Source: Polyangium spumosum | GTDB lineage: Bacteria; Myxococcota_A; Polyangia; Polyangiales; Polyangiaceae | Length of the DNA stretch: 64,000 nucleotides | Assembly (NCBI RefSeq): GCF_009649845.1 | Contig: NZ_WJIE01000008.1 | Coordinates: forward strand, 330,604-394,603 | Reading direction: 5' to 3' | Shown here: piece by piece, positions 28,501 to 37,438 of the stretch | How the letters are laid out: the number at the start of each line of letters is the position of its first letter | Position numbering within the stretch: the stretch's first letter is position 1 | Program-made: the position numbers and the translations under genes | The notes under the pieces: generated by a model | Told to the model about the DNA's origin: nothing | Database searches by the model: none | The model's input: the letters and a program-made list of their open reading frames with translations, nothing else

Positions 28501-31445
28501 CAGCGCCGGAGGCAAGCTTCGTAAAGATCGCCGCGGCGCACGACCTGCCCGCCGAGAAGCTCGTTTCGGGTGGCGATGATCATCGCGAGGAGAATGGGGC
28601 GACGGCATAACTCCTCCAGGTCGTAGGTGGCCTGGATCCGCTCCCAGAGCGCCTCGGCGCTGTCCGGGTCCTCGACCACCGCGACGAGGAGCGCGCGGAC
28701 CTGCTCGTCGGAGAAGAAGCGCAGCTCGAACCTGCGCGCCATCGTCGGTCCGCCGAGGGACGCCGTGAGCGCCCGCTCGAGGGCCTTGTGCATTTCGCCT
28801 TCGGTCGGGAAGTAATGGTCCCGCGACGACAGGACGATACGCCCATCATGCTCGGCCGTGTCGAAGATGTCCGTCAGACGCTGCGGCAGCTCGGAGGCCG
28901 TGACGCGGGTCGCCATCTCGTCGAACCCGTCGAAGACCGGGAAAAACCGGCCCGAGCGGATGACGAGGCGGAGGGCCGCGCGATTCTCCGGAGTATCGGG
29001 GAGCCGAGCAGCCTCGAGGAGCTGGGCCCTCGGCGACTTGGCCGAGCTGCCGGCCAGATCGACGAGCAGAGGACGCGGCCCCTCGGGCGCGTCCCATAAC
29101 TCGAGCGCCCATTCGGCGAGCAGCGTGGATTTGCCGGATCCGTACTCGCCGAGGATGATCGCAGCCTTGAGCTCGGGTCCCATCCCGCGCGGACGAGCGC
29201 TGAGCCACCCCGCGAGGGCCGAACGCGCGGGCTCGATCACGGTCTCGCGGCGAGCGGTGCTTCCGTCGTACGAAACGTGCTCGTGCGCGAGGCTTGGCTC
29301 GACGAAGTGCCCATCGACATCCGAGAGGCGTCGCTCCCGAAGCGCGCGTACGGCCTCGCGGGCCCCCTGAAACCGCGCGAGGATCGCCGCGAACCGCCGC
29401 CCGAACGCCTCATCGTCGACGACCTCGAAGCCCTCGATGTCCATTCCCCACTCCTCGAACGCCTCGCGGAGCGGGTCGTGGGAGGCCTCGTCGAGTCGCG
29501 CGGAGTGCCTCTCCTCCGTGGCCTCGGGGTCGTCCTCGAATTCGTCCTCGTCTCCGGGATTCGTTTCAGGGCGACGCCGCAGGATACGATATGTCGGCTC
29601 GTACGTCGCCAACCAGAGCTTCTGGTTGCGCCGAACGAGCAGGAAGATCTTGCCGCCTTTGAACGTGACGCCCGGCCTGCGCCACCTCACCATGCTCGTG
29701 CCGTGCATGATCCAAACAGTCTGAACGACCACGGCTGCCACGGGCTCGTCGCCCTCCGCGGCGAGCAGGTTGGAGAACGCCGTCGCGGAGTGCGCGGCGT
29801 GCATTCTGATGATCCCCATGAGAAACCGGGCTTTCCCGTCTTCGTCCGGCGCATGCTCGCTGCGCGGCAGCTCTGGATCGAATTTGATATACGGGAAGAT
29901 CTGAGCCAATTCTCGCTCGGAGATACGCGGCTCGAGGTCCTGCGCCCGGCGCCGGATGATCAGGCTCACGCCGTTCGTCGCGGTCAAGTTTTTTCCGTAA
30001 TAATCGGCTGGAGAGGGTTCGCCGTCGACACGGCCACGGACCAACCGTTTCTCCTTCTCGACCTCGGCCTGCGCCTCTTCCACGAGCGTAGGCATTCGCA
30101 CGCGCGACGCCTCGTCGAGGAGCTTCGCGACCTTCGCCCCGAGCGCCGGAGTCTGCGCGAGCCAGCGCACCACCACTTCCTTGGTCGCCGTGAGGTGCGC
30201 CGCTCGCAAGATGTCCATCGGCAACACCGTCGGATGCAGGGGAAGCTCACAGGCGAGTTGCGCCACCACTTCGTTGCTCGGGATATACCTCGCGTCCTCC
30301 AGCAATCGATCGAGGCGCTCCTTGCGCGTCGGCGTCGCCGCGTCGCGCACCTGCTCGAGGAGAGCGCGATGCGCGTGGATGTGTCGGAGCGCGTCGTCGA
30401 GCTCGAGACCACTCTCCGGGTCGAGGATCTCGCCGAGCGCGAGGCCCCAATCCGAATACTTCTTTGTGAGCGGCCACGCCTTGTAGACCAGGGTCGCCGC
30501 GGCCTCCGGCCGCACCGGGCGCGTCTTCGCATACCGCGTCGAGCCGCCCGGCCGCTCGTACCCGAGGTCGATCTCCGCGACGAGGAGCCCTTCCTCCCGG
30601 GGCCGCAGGCACCCGGGCTTCTGGGGGTAGGGGAGGAGCTCCGAATGCCGCTCCTCGTCCACGAAGAAGGCCGTCCCCCCGCCGCTCGCGTGGTCGGCGT
30701 AAAGGACCGGCCGGCCATACCGCCTGGCCTCTTCCCACGCCTTGGCCTGAAACTCGGGAATCGAATGTGCGGAGGTCCAGCTCGGCACGGCGAGGAAGCG
30801 GCATGCGGACAGCTTCTTCGCGACGTGCTCCTGGTAGAGAGGGCTCTCGCGATGGAGAAAATCGAGACAGATGAGCACGCCCATGGGGCCGGGAAACCCT
30901 TCGGGCATCGGGACAGGCGCCCATGCGTCACCGGGCTCGATCTCCTCGTGGACCGCGGCCGCCGGGTGGAGCTTCGGGACGAGCGCGAGAATGCGGCCGG
31001 CGTGAAGGACGGGCGCGACGGCTTGGCCGAGCTTTGGAAGGGTGTCCTTGGTGCAGCCCAGGTCCTCGTACACCCCGCTGTGAAGCCCCTCGCGCTCGAC
31101 CCGGTGGGTCCCTGCGACGACGACCATCGGGCCGGCTGTCTGCGCGAGGGGCGCGAGGATGTCCCACGGGACGCTGTACTCCGGCAGGACGACGATCTTC
31201 ACCTCCCAGGAGCGGCACGTCTGGAGGATGCTGTCGAGGCGAGCGAGGAGCTGAGCGCAATAGGCTTCTCGAACCCGCAGGCGCAAGTCCTCGAAGCGAC
31301 GGCGCACCTCCGGCGGGATGTCGCTGCTCACGGGCAGGAACGGCGTGATGCCGCCGGGATCCTCGAGCGGACTGCGAAACTGCGCGAACAACGCAGGATG
31401 GTAGTCGAGCTGGACAACGGCGACCCGGACGAACGCGCTCTCCAT
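25599..31445 (-). CDS. Carbon-nitrogen hydrolase-NACHT-pentapeptide-WD40 receptor-like protein
   Basis: 1948 aa from ATG 31445; a further 73 codons upstream overlap the neighbour and look non-coding. Residues ~1-290 are a nitrilase-superfamily domain with its triad in place: Glu in VVLPEYS (~87), Lys in LVPKLHP (~157), Cys in VLICLDFLH (~191). A ~450-residue linker of unknown fold follows. The NACHT-type STAND ATPase has Walker A GEYGSGKST (~765) and Walker B PVFDGFDEM (~838). Pentapeptide repeats span ~1171-1281 (ANLCSADLEGANLEGATLRG). The C-terminal ~630 residues are WD40-type blades (VRVWDVEARQELSRF, VACVWDPGRPHPL). This is effector-ATPase-sensor order, as in bacterial NLR-like proteins. 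A trigger on the WD40/pentapeptide part could activate amide or nitrile hydrolysis of a small metabolite; that is inference. Confidence 0.85.
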   Translation of the reverse strand: MESAFVRVAVVQLDYHPALFAQFRSPLEDPGGITPFLPVSSDIPPEVRRRFEDLRLRVREAYCAQLLARLDSILQTCRSWEVKIVVLPEYSVPWDILAPLAQTAGPMVVVAGTHRVEREGLHSGVYEDLGCTKDTLPKLGQAVAPVLHAGRILALVPKLHPAAAVHEEIEPGDAWAPVPMPEGFPGPMGVLICLDFLHRESPLYQEHVAKKLSACRFLAVPSWTSAHSIPEFQAKAWEEARRYGRPVLYADHASGGGTAFFVDEERHSELLPYPQKPGCLRPREEGLLVAEIDLGYERPGGSTRYAKTRPVRPEAAATLVYKAWPLTKKYSDWGLALGEILDPESGLELDDALRHIHAHRALLEQVRDAATPTRKERLDRLLEDARYIPSNEVVAQLACELPLHPTVLPMDILRAAHLTATKEVVVRWLAQTPALGAKVAKLLDEASRVRMPTLVEEAQAEVEKEKRLVRGRVDGEPSPADYYGKNLTATNGVSLIIRRRAQDLEPRISERELAQIFPYIKFDPELPRSEHAPDEDGKARFLMGIIRMHAAHSATAFSNLLAAEGDEPVAAVVVQTVWIMHGTSMVRWRRPGVTFKGGKIFLLVRRNQKLWLATYEPTYRILRRRPETNPGDEDEFEDDPEATEERHSARLDEASHDPLREAFEEWGMDIEGFEVVDDEAFGRRFAAILARFQGAREAVRALRERRLSDVDGHFVEPSLAHEHVSYDGSTARRETVIEPARSALAGWLSARPRGMGPELKAAIILGEYGSGKSTLLAEWALELWDAPEGPRPLLVDLAGSSAKSPRAQLLEAARLPDTPENRAALRLVIRSGRFFPVFDGFDEMATRVTASELPQRLTDIFDTAEHDGRIVLSSRDHYFPTEGEMHKALERALTASLGGPTMARRFELRFFSDEQVRALLVAVVEDPDSAEALWERIQATYDLEELCRRPILLAMIIATRNELLGGQVVRRGDLYEACLRRWLRQARGPEPEIFTTEQKRLLAETIAVETWRSGEPGVALETLRRLLHEVFPPHFFDHVPRTAEVLETTGGMFLVRQPADTGDRFRFAHKSFQEYFLASAIVHAAESEPHDLPSVLSVKPLTREVIGFIDEILVGERGLLGSPFVNHVRRWLAGRGTARSQDPSSAADAAANAVRLLVKLARLRGDKGGWIPEKAGLRGVSLVGEDLRSARLVAAKLDGANLCSADLEGANLEGATLRGALLRGARLDSANLRSVLAEETDFTLVTASGATLEGARLDHACLRQSMWVGCRFGGASLKGVDALAWMAPGSEGLEADAGATPADVAWDRIEPAADVPSKEAPARLLSVSFGPDGGRLAMVTHRGDLFVFDVHTQRCLAYLPAALPAQDESNIRWASSADVVVALDPEGAMRAVRLRDLQALQTIGGRFTCIAVDPSGTRVAVSEEDGRIRVVSLSSGEDVAALDSINAPVIEMAFSRNGGSLAVSYASGIGVVWAFAQGGPWTFHADPRGTPLRSMAFHPTDDVLAFSAGDSFLHFLEVSRKRVIRPLLTPELGFERLFFSPSGARIAGVSAGGGTVRVWDVEARQELSRFDLESGPERPAGVTWTHEESKIASFGAAVEIWDHERGVRLSTWRRAPRGAFDLVSWARSSRGIACRGRTRNVAIGDVDGQPLGAACVLSPALEQAPLLIRHEDQLLAGARAAGNRFYLWDAVTGAPIASWPWERYRTPARMILDSSGEMLAVADPFGLTLLRRGDDAPMEGERRRAKTVWTWDWDRVGGDILFVDHDDEWWAWAPGSDARSRGTRLREVWSLRFQPRGRFAAAGHEDGRISFLYGETLEVKSVVRSHEARVWLLEWSPDGSRLASVDEAGVACVWDPGRPHPLVTVTEGAGGALLRTPGGYCEFVDGSADDFRIAFAPLPGSRARLYVPLGGLREALHRPERVTAALAGDLSGDDAEAALAQLGYCRKA

Positions 31446-31618
31446 GTGCGGGCAGGGTAGCGCATCACGAGGGCGTCCGGCTGCCCGCTCGCGTCGGTTC
31501 TGGGAGGCCTCCCCCGACGAGCACCACCCGATGGATCCAATCCACCTCTCTGCGCCCTCGTCACGCCAAGCCCCAGCGTGAGCCGGTGCGTCGGACGCCG
31601 ACGCGGATTGGAACTCGC

Positions 31619-34600
31619 TCAGCCCTTCGTGGCGAGCGCCTCTTTCACGAGCAGGATGGCCCACCCCGTGTCGATGTACCGCGTCGACCCCTTCGACGTG
31701 CCCTCCAGGTATCGCTGCCGGTGCACGAGCTCCTCGTCGAGCCGGCGAGGGTCATCGTTCACCTCGGAAAGCGCAGCGAGGACCCACCCGATATCCGTCA
31801 GGGATACCGTGCGCTCCTCGAATCCACCGGGCCCGCCGTCGATACGCAGACCACCTCGCTTCGCAGGCCCGACGATCCGGAAGCGCTTTCCTTCCCGCTC
31901 GACGACGGCTCCGGCTCCCTTCTCGTGGAGGAGATCCTCGACAAGACGACGAGCCCGCTCCTCGATGGATCGAGGGAGCGTGCGAGAAGCCTCGCGACCT
32001 TCCCCGAGTGCCCGAAACGTCGGAAGATCGATTCCCGCACACGCCCAGGCCCCATCGTCCTCCATGAAACGGGCGACGCCTGCATACCGCCATGCCTCGG
32101 AACCGTCGGCCCGCGTCAGCACGAACGCCGTTTCGCCGGGCCGCCGCTCGATGCCGGGGAACCGGATCCGATCCGGCGCCACGAGCCTGCCTTTTTCTTC
32201 GATGAGCAGGAATAGATGCCCGTCGATCCGGCCGGTTCGCGGAGGCCCCGAGATCCCGAACGCCTCCGCGAGCTTTTCCTCCTCGATGGTCGCTCCGACC
32301 TCGGGTCCGAGCGCTTCGGGCTTGACCACCTCCACAAGCATCGCGATGGGCACCATGTGGGCCGTGGCGTCGATGGCAGGAAAGGCATGGTTCTCCGAGC
32401 GCAAGACCCACCGCGCGTCATCCTGAACGACGCGCTTGACAAGGTAACTCGCACCGAGCTGAGGATCTTGTACTTCGACCAGCGCGATCTTGCCCTTGAT
32501 TCCTTCCCGGGACTGCCCCCGTGCAAACCGCATCACGAGCCAGTCTCCATCACGAATGGGCTCCTTGCCGCCGAACATGGAATCGCCCGTCGCGCGTACG
32601 GCGAACCAGCCTTCTCCACGCGCCTTCGTCGGCAGCCGGACTTGCTCGCCTTCGGGGGCGAGCGCAATCGGGTTCCGGGCCGCCCCCGCGGCTGCGAGCA
32701 GCGTGGGGAACGCGGGGAGCGTGCCCCGAACGGTGCTCGCCGCAGCGCGTGGCTCTTCCGGTTCCACCCAGAGATCACCCTTGGGAGAACGCGAGAAACG
32801 AATCCGAAAATTCGTCCCGGGGTGCCCCGCAGCCAGGCCAAACCAGCGCCTCAAAAGATCCGGTAGCTCGTTCCGCTGCGATCCAAGGGGGCGCGCAACA
32901 TTGCAGAACTGCTGCTGGAACGAGAACTGCCACGTAACTCCGTCCGGCAGTCGCACGTCCTGAAAACCGGAGGGAAGGTCGGGCCATTGCTCGCGGGAGG
33001 GGAGCTTCAGGATGGGATCACGCTTGTTCCAGGTGACCTTCGCCGTGAACGAGACACCGGAGACGTAGTCGTTTCGCCGCGCGCGGTACATGGCGAGCCG
33101 GTAGTCGACGATCTCACGCACCATGGCCGAAAGTACTTCTTCCGCGCCTGGGGGGCAGGGGATCCGCGAGACGAACCGGTCCCCTTCCAGTGCGAAGAAT
33201 CGCTTGCCCGGCCCGCTCGTCCAGGCGGCAATCGGGTTGATCCGCCAGTACGCGGCGAACCGGCGCATGTCCGGGTCATGTACATCGGGGAAATCGGTCA
33301 CGCCTTCCAGATCGCGCAGAAGCTCGGGGGACCGTGCCATGATCATATAGCTTCTTCGCGCGAGCTCGGGAACGGCGAGCCCATCCCGAAGCGCATCGGC
33401 CTCGAGCAATGCCTCCAGGGTCACCATCTTGTAGCATTTGCTCATCCGCGTGTCCTCGAGCTCCCGGAGAAACTCCTCGGCCACGTCGAGCACGCGTTTC
33501 TCGACCTCGTCGAGATCACCCATGGCGGCGACGAAATGGTAGAATCCCCCATACGCGTCCCGTATCTTCTTAAGGCCGTAGCCCATGCGATACAGCTCGC
33601 CAGCGAGGGGCCTTTGCCCCCGGACCTCACGAAGATCGCGATACGCCTGCTCTGCCGGGCTTCCGCCCTGCGGCGGGAGCAACTTTGCCAGAAGCTCCTT
33701 GGCTTCGAGCTCGAGGTCGATGATACAGCCAGGGGCCATCCTCGCGGCCTGCTCGTCCTCCAGGAAGTCGCGCAGGCTCGTGGGCTCCGGGCCGAGCGAG
33801 ATCAGCGTGCGTACCCGCTCCAGGAACACCCGGTGATTGCCCACGAAATCGAGGACGACGAGGCGCGTCTTCCCATCGGTGGAGCGAAGGCCCCGGCCGA
33901 GCTGCTGAAGAAAGACGACCGGAGACTCCGTCGGGCGGAGCATCACGACGCGGTCGATGGCCGGAATGTCGATGCCTTCGTTGAAGAGGTCCACGGTGCA
34001 GAGCGCGTCGAGCGTCCCATCGACGATCCCCGCAATGGCACCCTCTCGCGACGCCGAGGTCGGACCCGAATGGACGGCGGCCGCGCGAATGCCCTGCGCC
34101 ACGAGGAACGCGCAAGCATGGTCGGCGTGGCGAATGGAGCAACAGAAGACGAGCGTGCGCTTCCCTGCATGCTCCTGCCAGGCGCGGAACATCCGTTCGA
34201 TCCGAGCGTCCGTGTCGACGGCTTGCTCCAGCGCCTCGGGATCGAAGCGACGATTGCGGAACGGGATGGCGTTGTAATTCGTATCGTCCTTCAGGCCGAA
34301 GTAGGCGAAGGGCACGAGCAGGCCGCGCTGGATCCCCACGCCGATGTCGGCGCGGTAGGCCACGTGGTCATCGAAGAGCCCCGCCACGTCTGCGCCATCG
34401 GCTCGTTCCGGGGTGGCTGTGAGTCCAAGGAGAAAGCGTGGCTTCAGCCTATCGATGATGCTCCGGTAACTTGGCGCTGTGCCGTGATGGACTTCGTCGA
34501 CGATGACGTAGTCGAACCCATCGGTGGCGAGGCGCGCGAGGTGCTCCGGGCGAGAGAGCTTCTGGATGGACGCGAGGACGAGGTCTCCTTCGAGGTCGCC

Positions 34601-35875
34601 CTTGTCGCCGACGAACCATCCAAAGCGAACGCGTGCATCGCGGAGCTGACGTCGAAAGGTACTTGCTGCTTGCAGGAGCAGCTCTTCTCGGTGAGCGAGA
34701 AGAAGAACGCGGGGGCGTTTGCCGTGTACCTCGCCGAAAGCCGCGACATCGAACGCCGCGAGCCATGTCTTGCCGAGGCCCGTCGCCAGGACACAGAGCG
34801 CGCGATTGCGCCCGGCGGCACGTGACCGTGCGAGGGCGGCCAGAGCTTCCCGCTGGATGGGGTGCGGCTGGGGCGGCGGCGCCTTCGACTCGTCATCTTC
34901 CTCTCCCGGGGGTAGCGTGAAGACAGGCGTCTCTCGGGCCCGCCGTGCATAGTCTGCGACCCAATCGGCCGTGAGCGGAATGGCGGCGGTCCACCACTGC
35001 TCGTAAGCATCGACGATGGCCTGATACGCAGCTCGGTCACGGTGACGGTCCACGCGAACGTTCCACTCGACGCCCGTGCGCAGCGCGGCATGCGAAAGAT
35101 TGCTCGATCCGACGAAAGCTGCGCCGAAGTTAGGGCCCTCGAAACGCCATGACTTGGGGTGGAAGGACCGGACGCCCTCGGGTAAGCGCACCCCTTCGAC
35201 GATCCGGGCCTCGAAGCATCCGGGGGACGAGCCATCCGCAGTGATGCGTGCCTCCCAGGTGTCCATCCAGTCACGGAGCTTTGCGAGGGCCTCGCTCTGG
35301 GTGATGTTGAGGTAATCGCCCGTGATGAGTCGGACGCGGGCGCCGCGCGAGAGGGCGCCGGCGACATGGGCCTCGAGCAAGCTGACGCCGCTCTGCTGAA
35401 CGAACGCCGCGAGAATGGCGATATCCGTGGCTCGCCGGAAGAGGGGATCGATGTGCCGGAGAAATGGGTCGACCTTGCCGCCACGGGTGAGGGGATCGGG
35501 CCGCTGTTCCAGGTAATTGCCTTTGCCTGGGATGACGTGCCGCACGCCGCCGCGGGGATCGTCGACGTCGCCGCGATAACGAGGGATGACGTGCACGTGC
35601 ATGTGCATGACGGTCTGCCCTGCGGCTTCACCTGCATTGATACCGATGTTGTAGCCGTCCGGGGAGAGCTCCGCGTCGATCTTGCGCTTGACCTCGTCGA
35701 CGAGCTGGAAGATGGCCGCCTGCTCCTCGGGTGTCGCATCGAACCAGGTCGCGATGAGCCGGCGCGGGATGACGAGGGTGTGACCGGGGCTCACCGGGTA
35801 GAGGTCGGGGACCGCGAACGCGAGGGCGTTGCTTGCGAGCCAGGACGACGATGAAATCTCCAGGAACGGGGACAC
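31619..35875 (-). CDS. HIT-PLD-SF2 helicase-S24 fusion protein (copy 2)
   Basis: 1418 aa from a GTG start, collinear without length change with the gene at 13230-17486 and, by eye, well over 80% identical. All motifs are kept: HMHVHVIPR (HIT), HPKSW and GSSNLSHAAL (PLD), ATGLGKTWLA, DEVHH, TATPERADG and LGRGLRS (helicase), plus the S24 Ser in ATGDSM and Lys in LVKRVV. Differences concentrate in the ~1050-1100 linker before the S24 domain and in scattered surface positions. Similarity stops at the gene ends; upstream and downstream flanks differ. It starts 207 bp from, and divergent to, the DUF6361 operon. Same inferred role as copy 1; it may recognise a different target. Confidence 0.85.
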   Translation of the reverse strand: MSPFLEISSSSWLASNALAFAVPDLYPVSPGHTLVIPRRLIATWFDATPEEQAAIFQLVDEVKRKIDAELSPDGYNIGINAGEAAGQTVMHMHVHVIPRYRGDVDDPRGGVRHVIPGKGNYLEQRPDPLTRGGKVDPFLRHIDPLFRRATDIAILAAFVQQSGVSLLEAHVAGALSRGARVRLITGDYLNITQSEALAKLRDWMDTWEARITADGSSPGCFEARIVEGVRLPEGVRSFHPKSWRFEGPNFGAAFVGSSNLSHAALRTGVEWNVRVDRHRDRAAYQAIVDAYEQWWTAAIPLTADWVADYARRARETPVFTLPPGEEDDESKAPPPQPHPIQREALAALARSRAAGRNRALCVLATGLGKTWLAAFDVAAFGEVHGKRPRVLLLAHREELLLQAASTFRRQLRDARVRFGWFVGDKGDLEGDLVLASIQKLSRPEHLARLATDGFDYVIVDEVHHGTAPSYRSIIDRLKPRFLLGLTATPERADGADVAGLFDDHVAYRADIGVGIQRGLLVPFAYFGLKDDTNYNAIPFRNRRFDPEALEQAVDTDARIERMFRAWQEHAGKRTLVFCCSIRHADHACAFLVAQGIRAAAVHSGPTSASREGAIAGIVDGTLDALCTVDLFNEGIDIPAIDRVVMLRPTESPVVFLQQLGRGLRSTDGKTRLVVLDFVGNHRVFLERVRTLISLGPEPTSLRDFLEDEQAARMAPGCIIDLELEAKELLAKLLPPQGGSPAEQAYRDLREVRGQRPLAGELYRMGYGLKKIRDAYGGFYHFVAAMGDLDEVEKRVLDVAEEFLRELEDTRMSKCYKMVTLEALLEADALRDGLAVPELARRSYMIMARSPELLRDLEGVTDFPDVHDPDMRRFAAYWRINPIAAWTSGPGKRFFALEGDRFVSRIPCPPGAEEVLSAMVREIVDYRLAMYRARRNDYVSGVSFTAKVTWNKRDPILKLPSREQWPDLPSGFQDVRLPDGVTWQFSFQQQFCNVARPLGSQRNELPDLLRRWFGLAAGHPGTNFRIRFSRSPKGDLWVEPEEPRAAASTVRGTLPAFPTLLAAAGAARNPIALAPEGEQVRLPTKARGEGWFAVRATGDSMFGGKEPIRDGDWLVMRFARGQSREGIKGKIALVEVQDPQLGASYLVKRVVQDDARWVLRSENHAFPAIDATAHMVPIAMLVEVVKPEALGPEVGATIEEEKLAEAFGISGPPRTGRIDGHLFLLIEEKGRLVAPDRIRFPGIERRPGETAFVLTRADGSEAWRYAGVARFMEDDGAWACAGIDLPTFRALGEGREASRTLPRSIEERARRLVEDLLHEKGAGAVVEREGKRFRIVGPAKRGGLRIDGGPGGFEERTVSLTDIGWVLAALSEVNDDPRRLDEELVHRQRYLEGTSKGSTRYIDTGWAILLVKEALATKG

Positions 35876-36082
35876 GCAGCGTGAAGAGTAAGCGAACGGG
35901 GCAGGTTAGGGCAGAGAATTGCAGAGGAACGAGCGTCTCGCTCGGGTTGGCGCGCGTCTCCGTGCTGGGGTACACGGGGCCGCCCACGAAGTCCTCGGAC
36001 CCCCGGAGCGTCGTCTGCCCCGCGCGCTCGGGGTCAGCCACACTGTTGCATCGATGGCGCATCCTGGTGGAAGATCGAGGCG
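35876..36082. promoter_or_regulatory. Divergent promoter region between HIT-PLD copy 2 and DUF6361 operon
   Basis: 207 bp separate two divergent starts. No defined promoter boxes, operator palindrome or small gene could be recognised; GAGG at 36077-36080 is the likely ribosome site of the + strand gene. Confidence 0.35.
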
Positions 36083-37438
36083 ATGGCGCGGAAGACGCTC
36101 CGGGCAGAGGCAGTCCCCTTCGGCTGGGTGGAGATCTCCGACGCCGCCCTGCAGCGACTCCGTCGCGAGCTGGAGCAGAAGGGGCAAGGGGTGGTGGACG
36201 AGATGGGCGTGCTCGCGATCCACACCGGGTACGCGGACCACTTCTTTCCGGGCACCTCGGTGCTCCAGACCCGTGCGCGCTACCTCTTTTTCGTATGCTG
36301 GAACTTCCTCTGGCTGGCCCGCCAGCGCGGCATCACGGCGGCGAACCTCGCCAAGCGCAAGGACGAAGCAGATCTTTGGGTGACCCGCAACCTCGTCGCG
36401 ACCCAGAAACCGGCCGCATCCCCGGGGGGGACCGGACCCGACATGCAGGGCATCATCGGTGTGAACGTGTTTTACGAGAAACCACCGCGACTCCCAGCGC
36501 AGCGGGTGGACTTCGTCTACTGGACGGCCCTCCGGCGGTGGGGCTTCTACCGCAGCCGTACCGCGTACGATCGCGCGCAGCTGTTCCGTCGCTGGCGCGG
36601 GGCTGCTATCGGTCGGGTTGGCGAGGCCGTGGACGAGGGCCAGGACGACACGATTCGCGCCGAGCGGCTAGCGGAGTTCATGGTTCCGACAGCCCCGACC
36701 GATTGGCAAAAAGAAGAGTGCAGCGGGCTCACCTTCGAATTGACTGGTCCGGAGGCTCGCTGGCTGCAAGAGCGGCTCCTTTCGCTCGACGAGGTCGCCG
36801 AGGGCCCGCGTCTCCTCGCAAAGGCGGCCGAGCTCTGCGCGCAGACACCACCTCGCATGGACCCCGACGCGCGTCCCTGGGATGATCCGCTCGCCGTGGA
36901 AGCGGCAAGAGCCGCCCGGCAATCCGACCGCCTGGAGCGCGCGCGCCAGGCATCGGCGCTCGCGTACTACGTTCGCGCGATTTACGGGGCGCTCGTCGAG
37001 TGGGTCGTCGAAGTCACCGCCCGAACACACCGCGATGTTCCGCTCCGCCATTACCGTGATCGGCTCGCTGACCTCGCCGGCAACCGCAGTGTGCGTGACG
37101 CATCCCTCGCGATGTCGCTGCCGGACCTTTATACGGACGTGCCGCGGATCCCCAGCCGCTTGCGCCGCGCCCTGGAGCACGTGCAGGGGGGCCTCCGCAG
37201 GATCGCGCAGGGCGAGGACGCCGAGGCGGTCTTCATGAACGAAGACACGCACCGCCTGTTCGAGGCTGTCGAGCGCGACCGGAAAGGGGCGCGGGCGCGC
37301 CTCACACGCACCGACCAGGGGGCAGCGCGACGGGTGGGATTCGGGCCCGACACCGTCGGCGTGTACGATCTCGACTACCGCTGGGGCCGGGTGCGCTCTC
37401 TGCTGTGGGATCTCCACCGGGGCCTCGCACGCCCATGA
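36083..37438 (+). CDS. DUF6361 family protein
   Basis: 451 aa, ATG 36083 with GAGG just upstream. The N-terminal block (FGWVEISDAALQRLRREL, then MGVLAIHTGYADHFFPGTSV and QTRARYLFFVCW) matches the DUF6361 family as I know it. No catalytic motif is evident. The C-terminal half is helical and Arg-rich. It is first of three genes joined by 4-bp ATGA overlaps (DUF6361, PLD nuclease, helicase). By recall this set corresponds to the Azaca-type defence system (ZacABC); that identification was not tested here. In such a set the DUF6361 protein could be the recognition or adaptor subunit (inference). Confidence 0.78.
   Translation: MARKTLRAEAVPFGWVEISDAALQRLRRELEQKGQGVVDEMGVLAIHTGYADHFFPGTSVLQTRARYLFFVCWNFLWLARQRGITAANLAKRKDEADLWVTRNLVATQKPAASPGGTGPDMQGIIGVNVFYEKPPRLPAQRVDFVYWTALRRWGFYRSRTAYDRAQLFRRWRGAAIGRVGEAVDEGQDDTIRAERLAEFMVPTAPTDWQKEECSGLTFELTGPEARWLQERLLSLDEVAEGPRLLAKAAELCAQTPPRMDPDARPWDDPLAVEAARAARQSDRLERARQASALAYYVRAIYGALVEWVVEVTARTHRDVPLRHYRDRLADLAGNRSVRDASLAMSLPDLYTDVPRIPSRLRRALEHVQGGLRRIAQGEDAEAVFMNEDTHRLFEAVERDRKGARARLTRTDQGAARRVGFGPDTVGVYDLDYRWGRVRSLLWDLHRGLARP

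Noticed and set aside
29277..31460. 727-codon plus-strand ORF opposite the nitrilase-NACHT gene
   Set aside because: No recognisable domain; antisense shadow of a gene with clear catalytic motifs.
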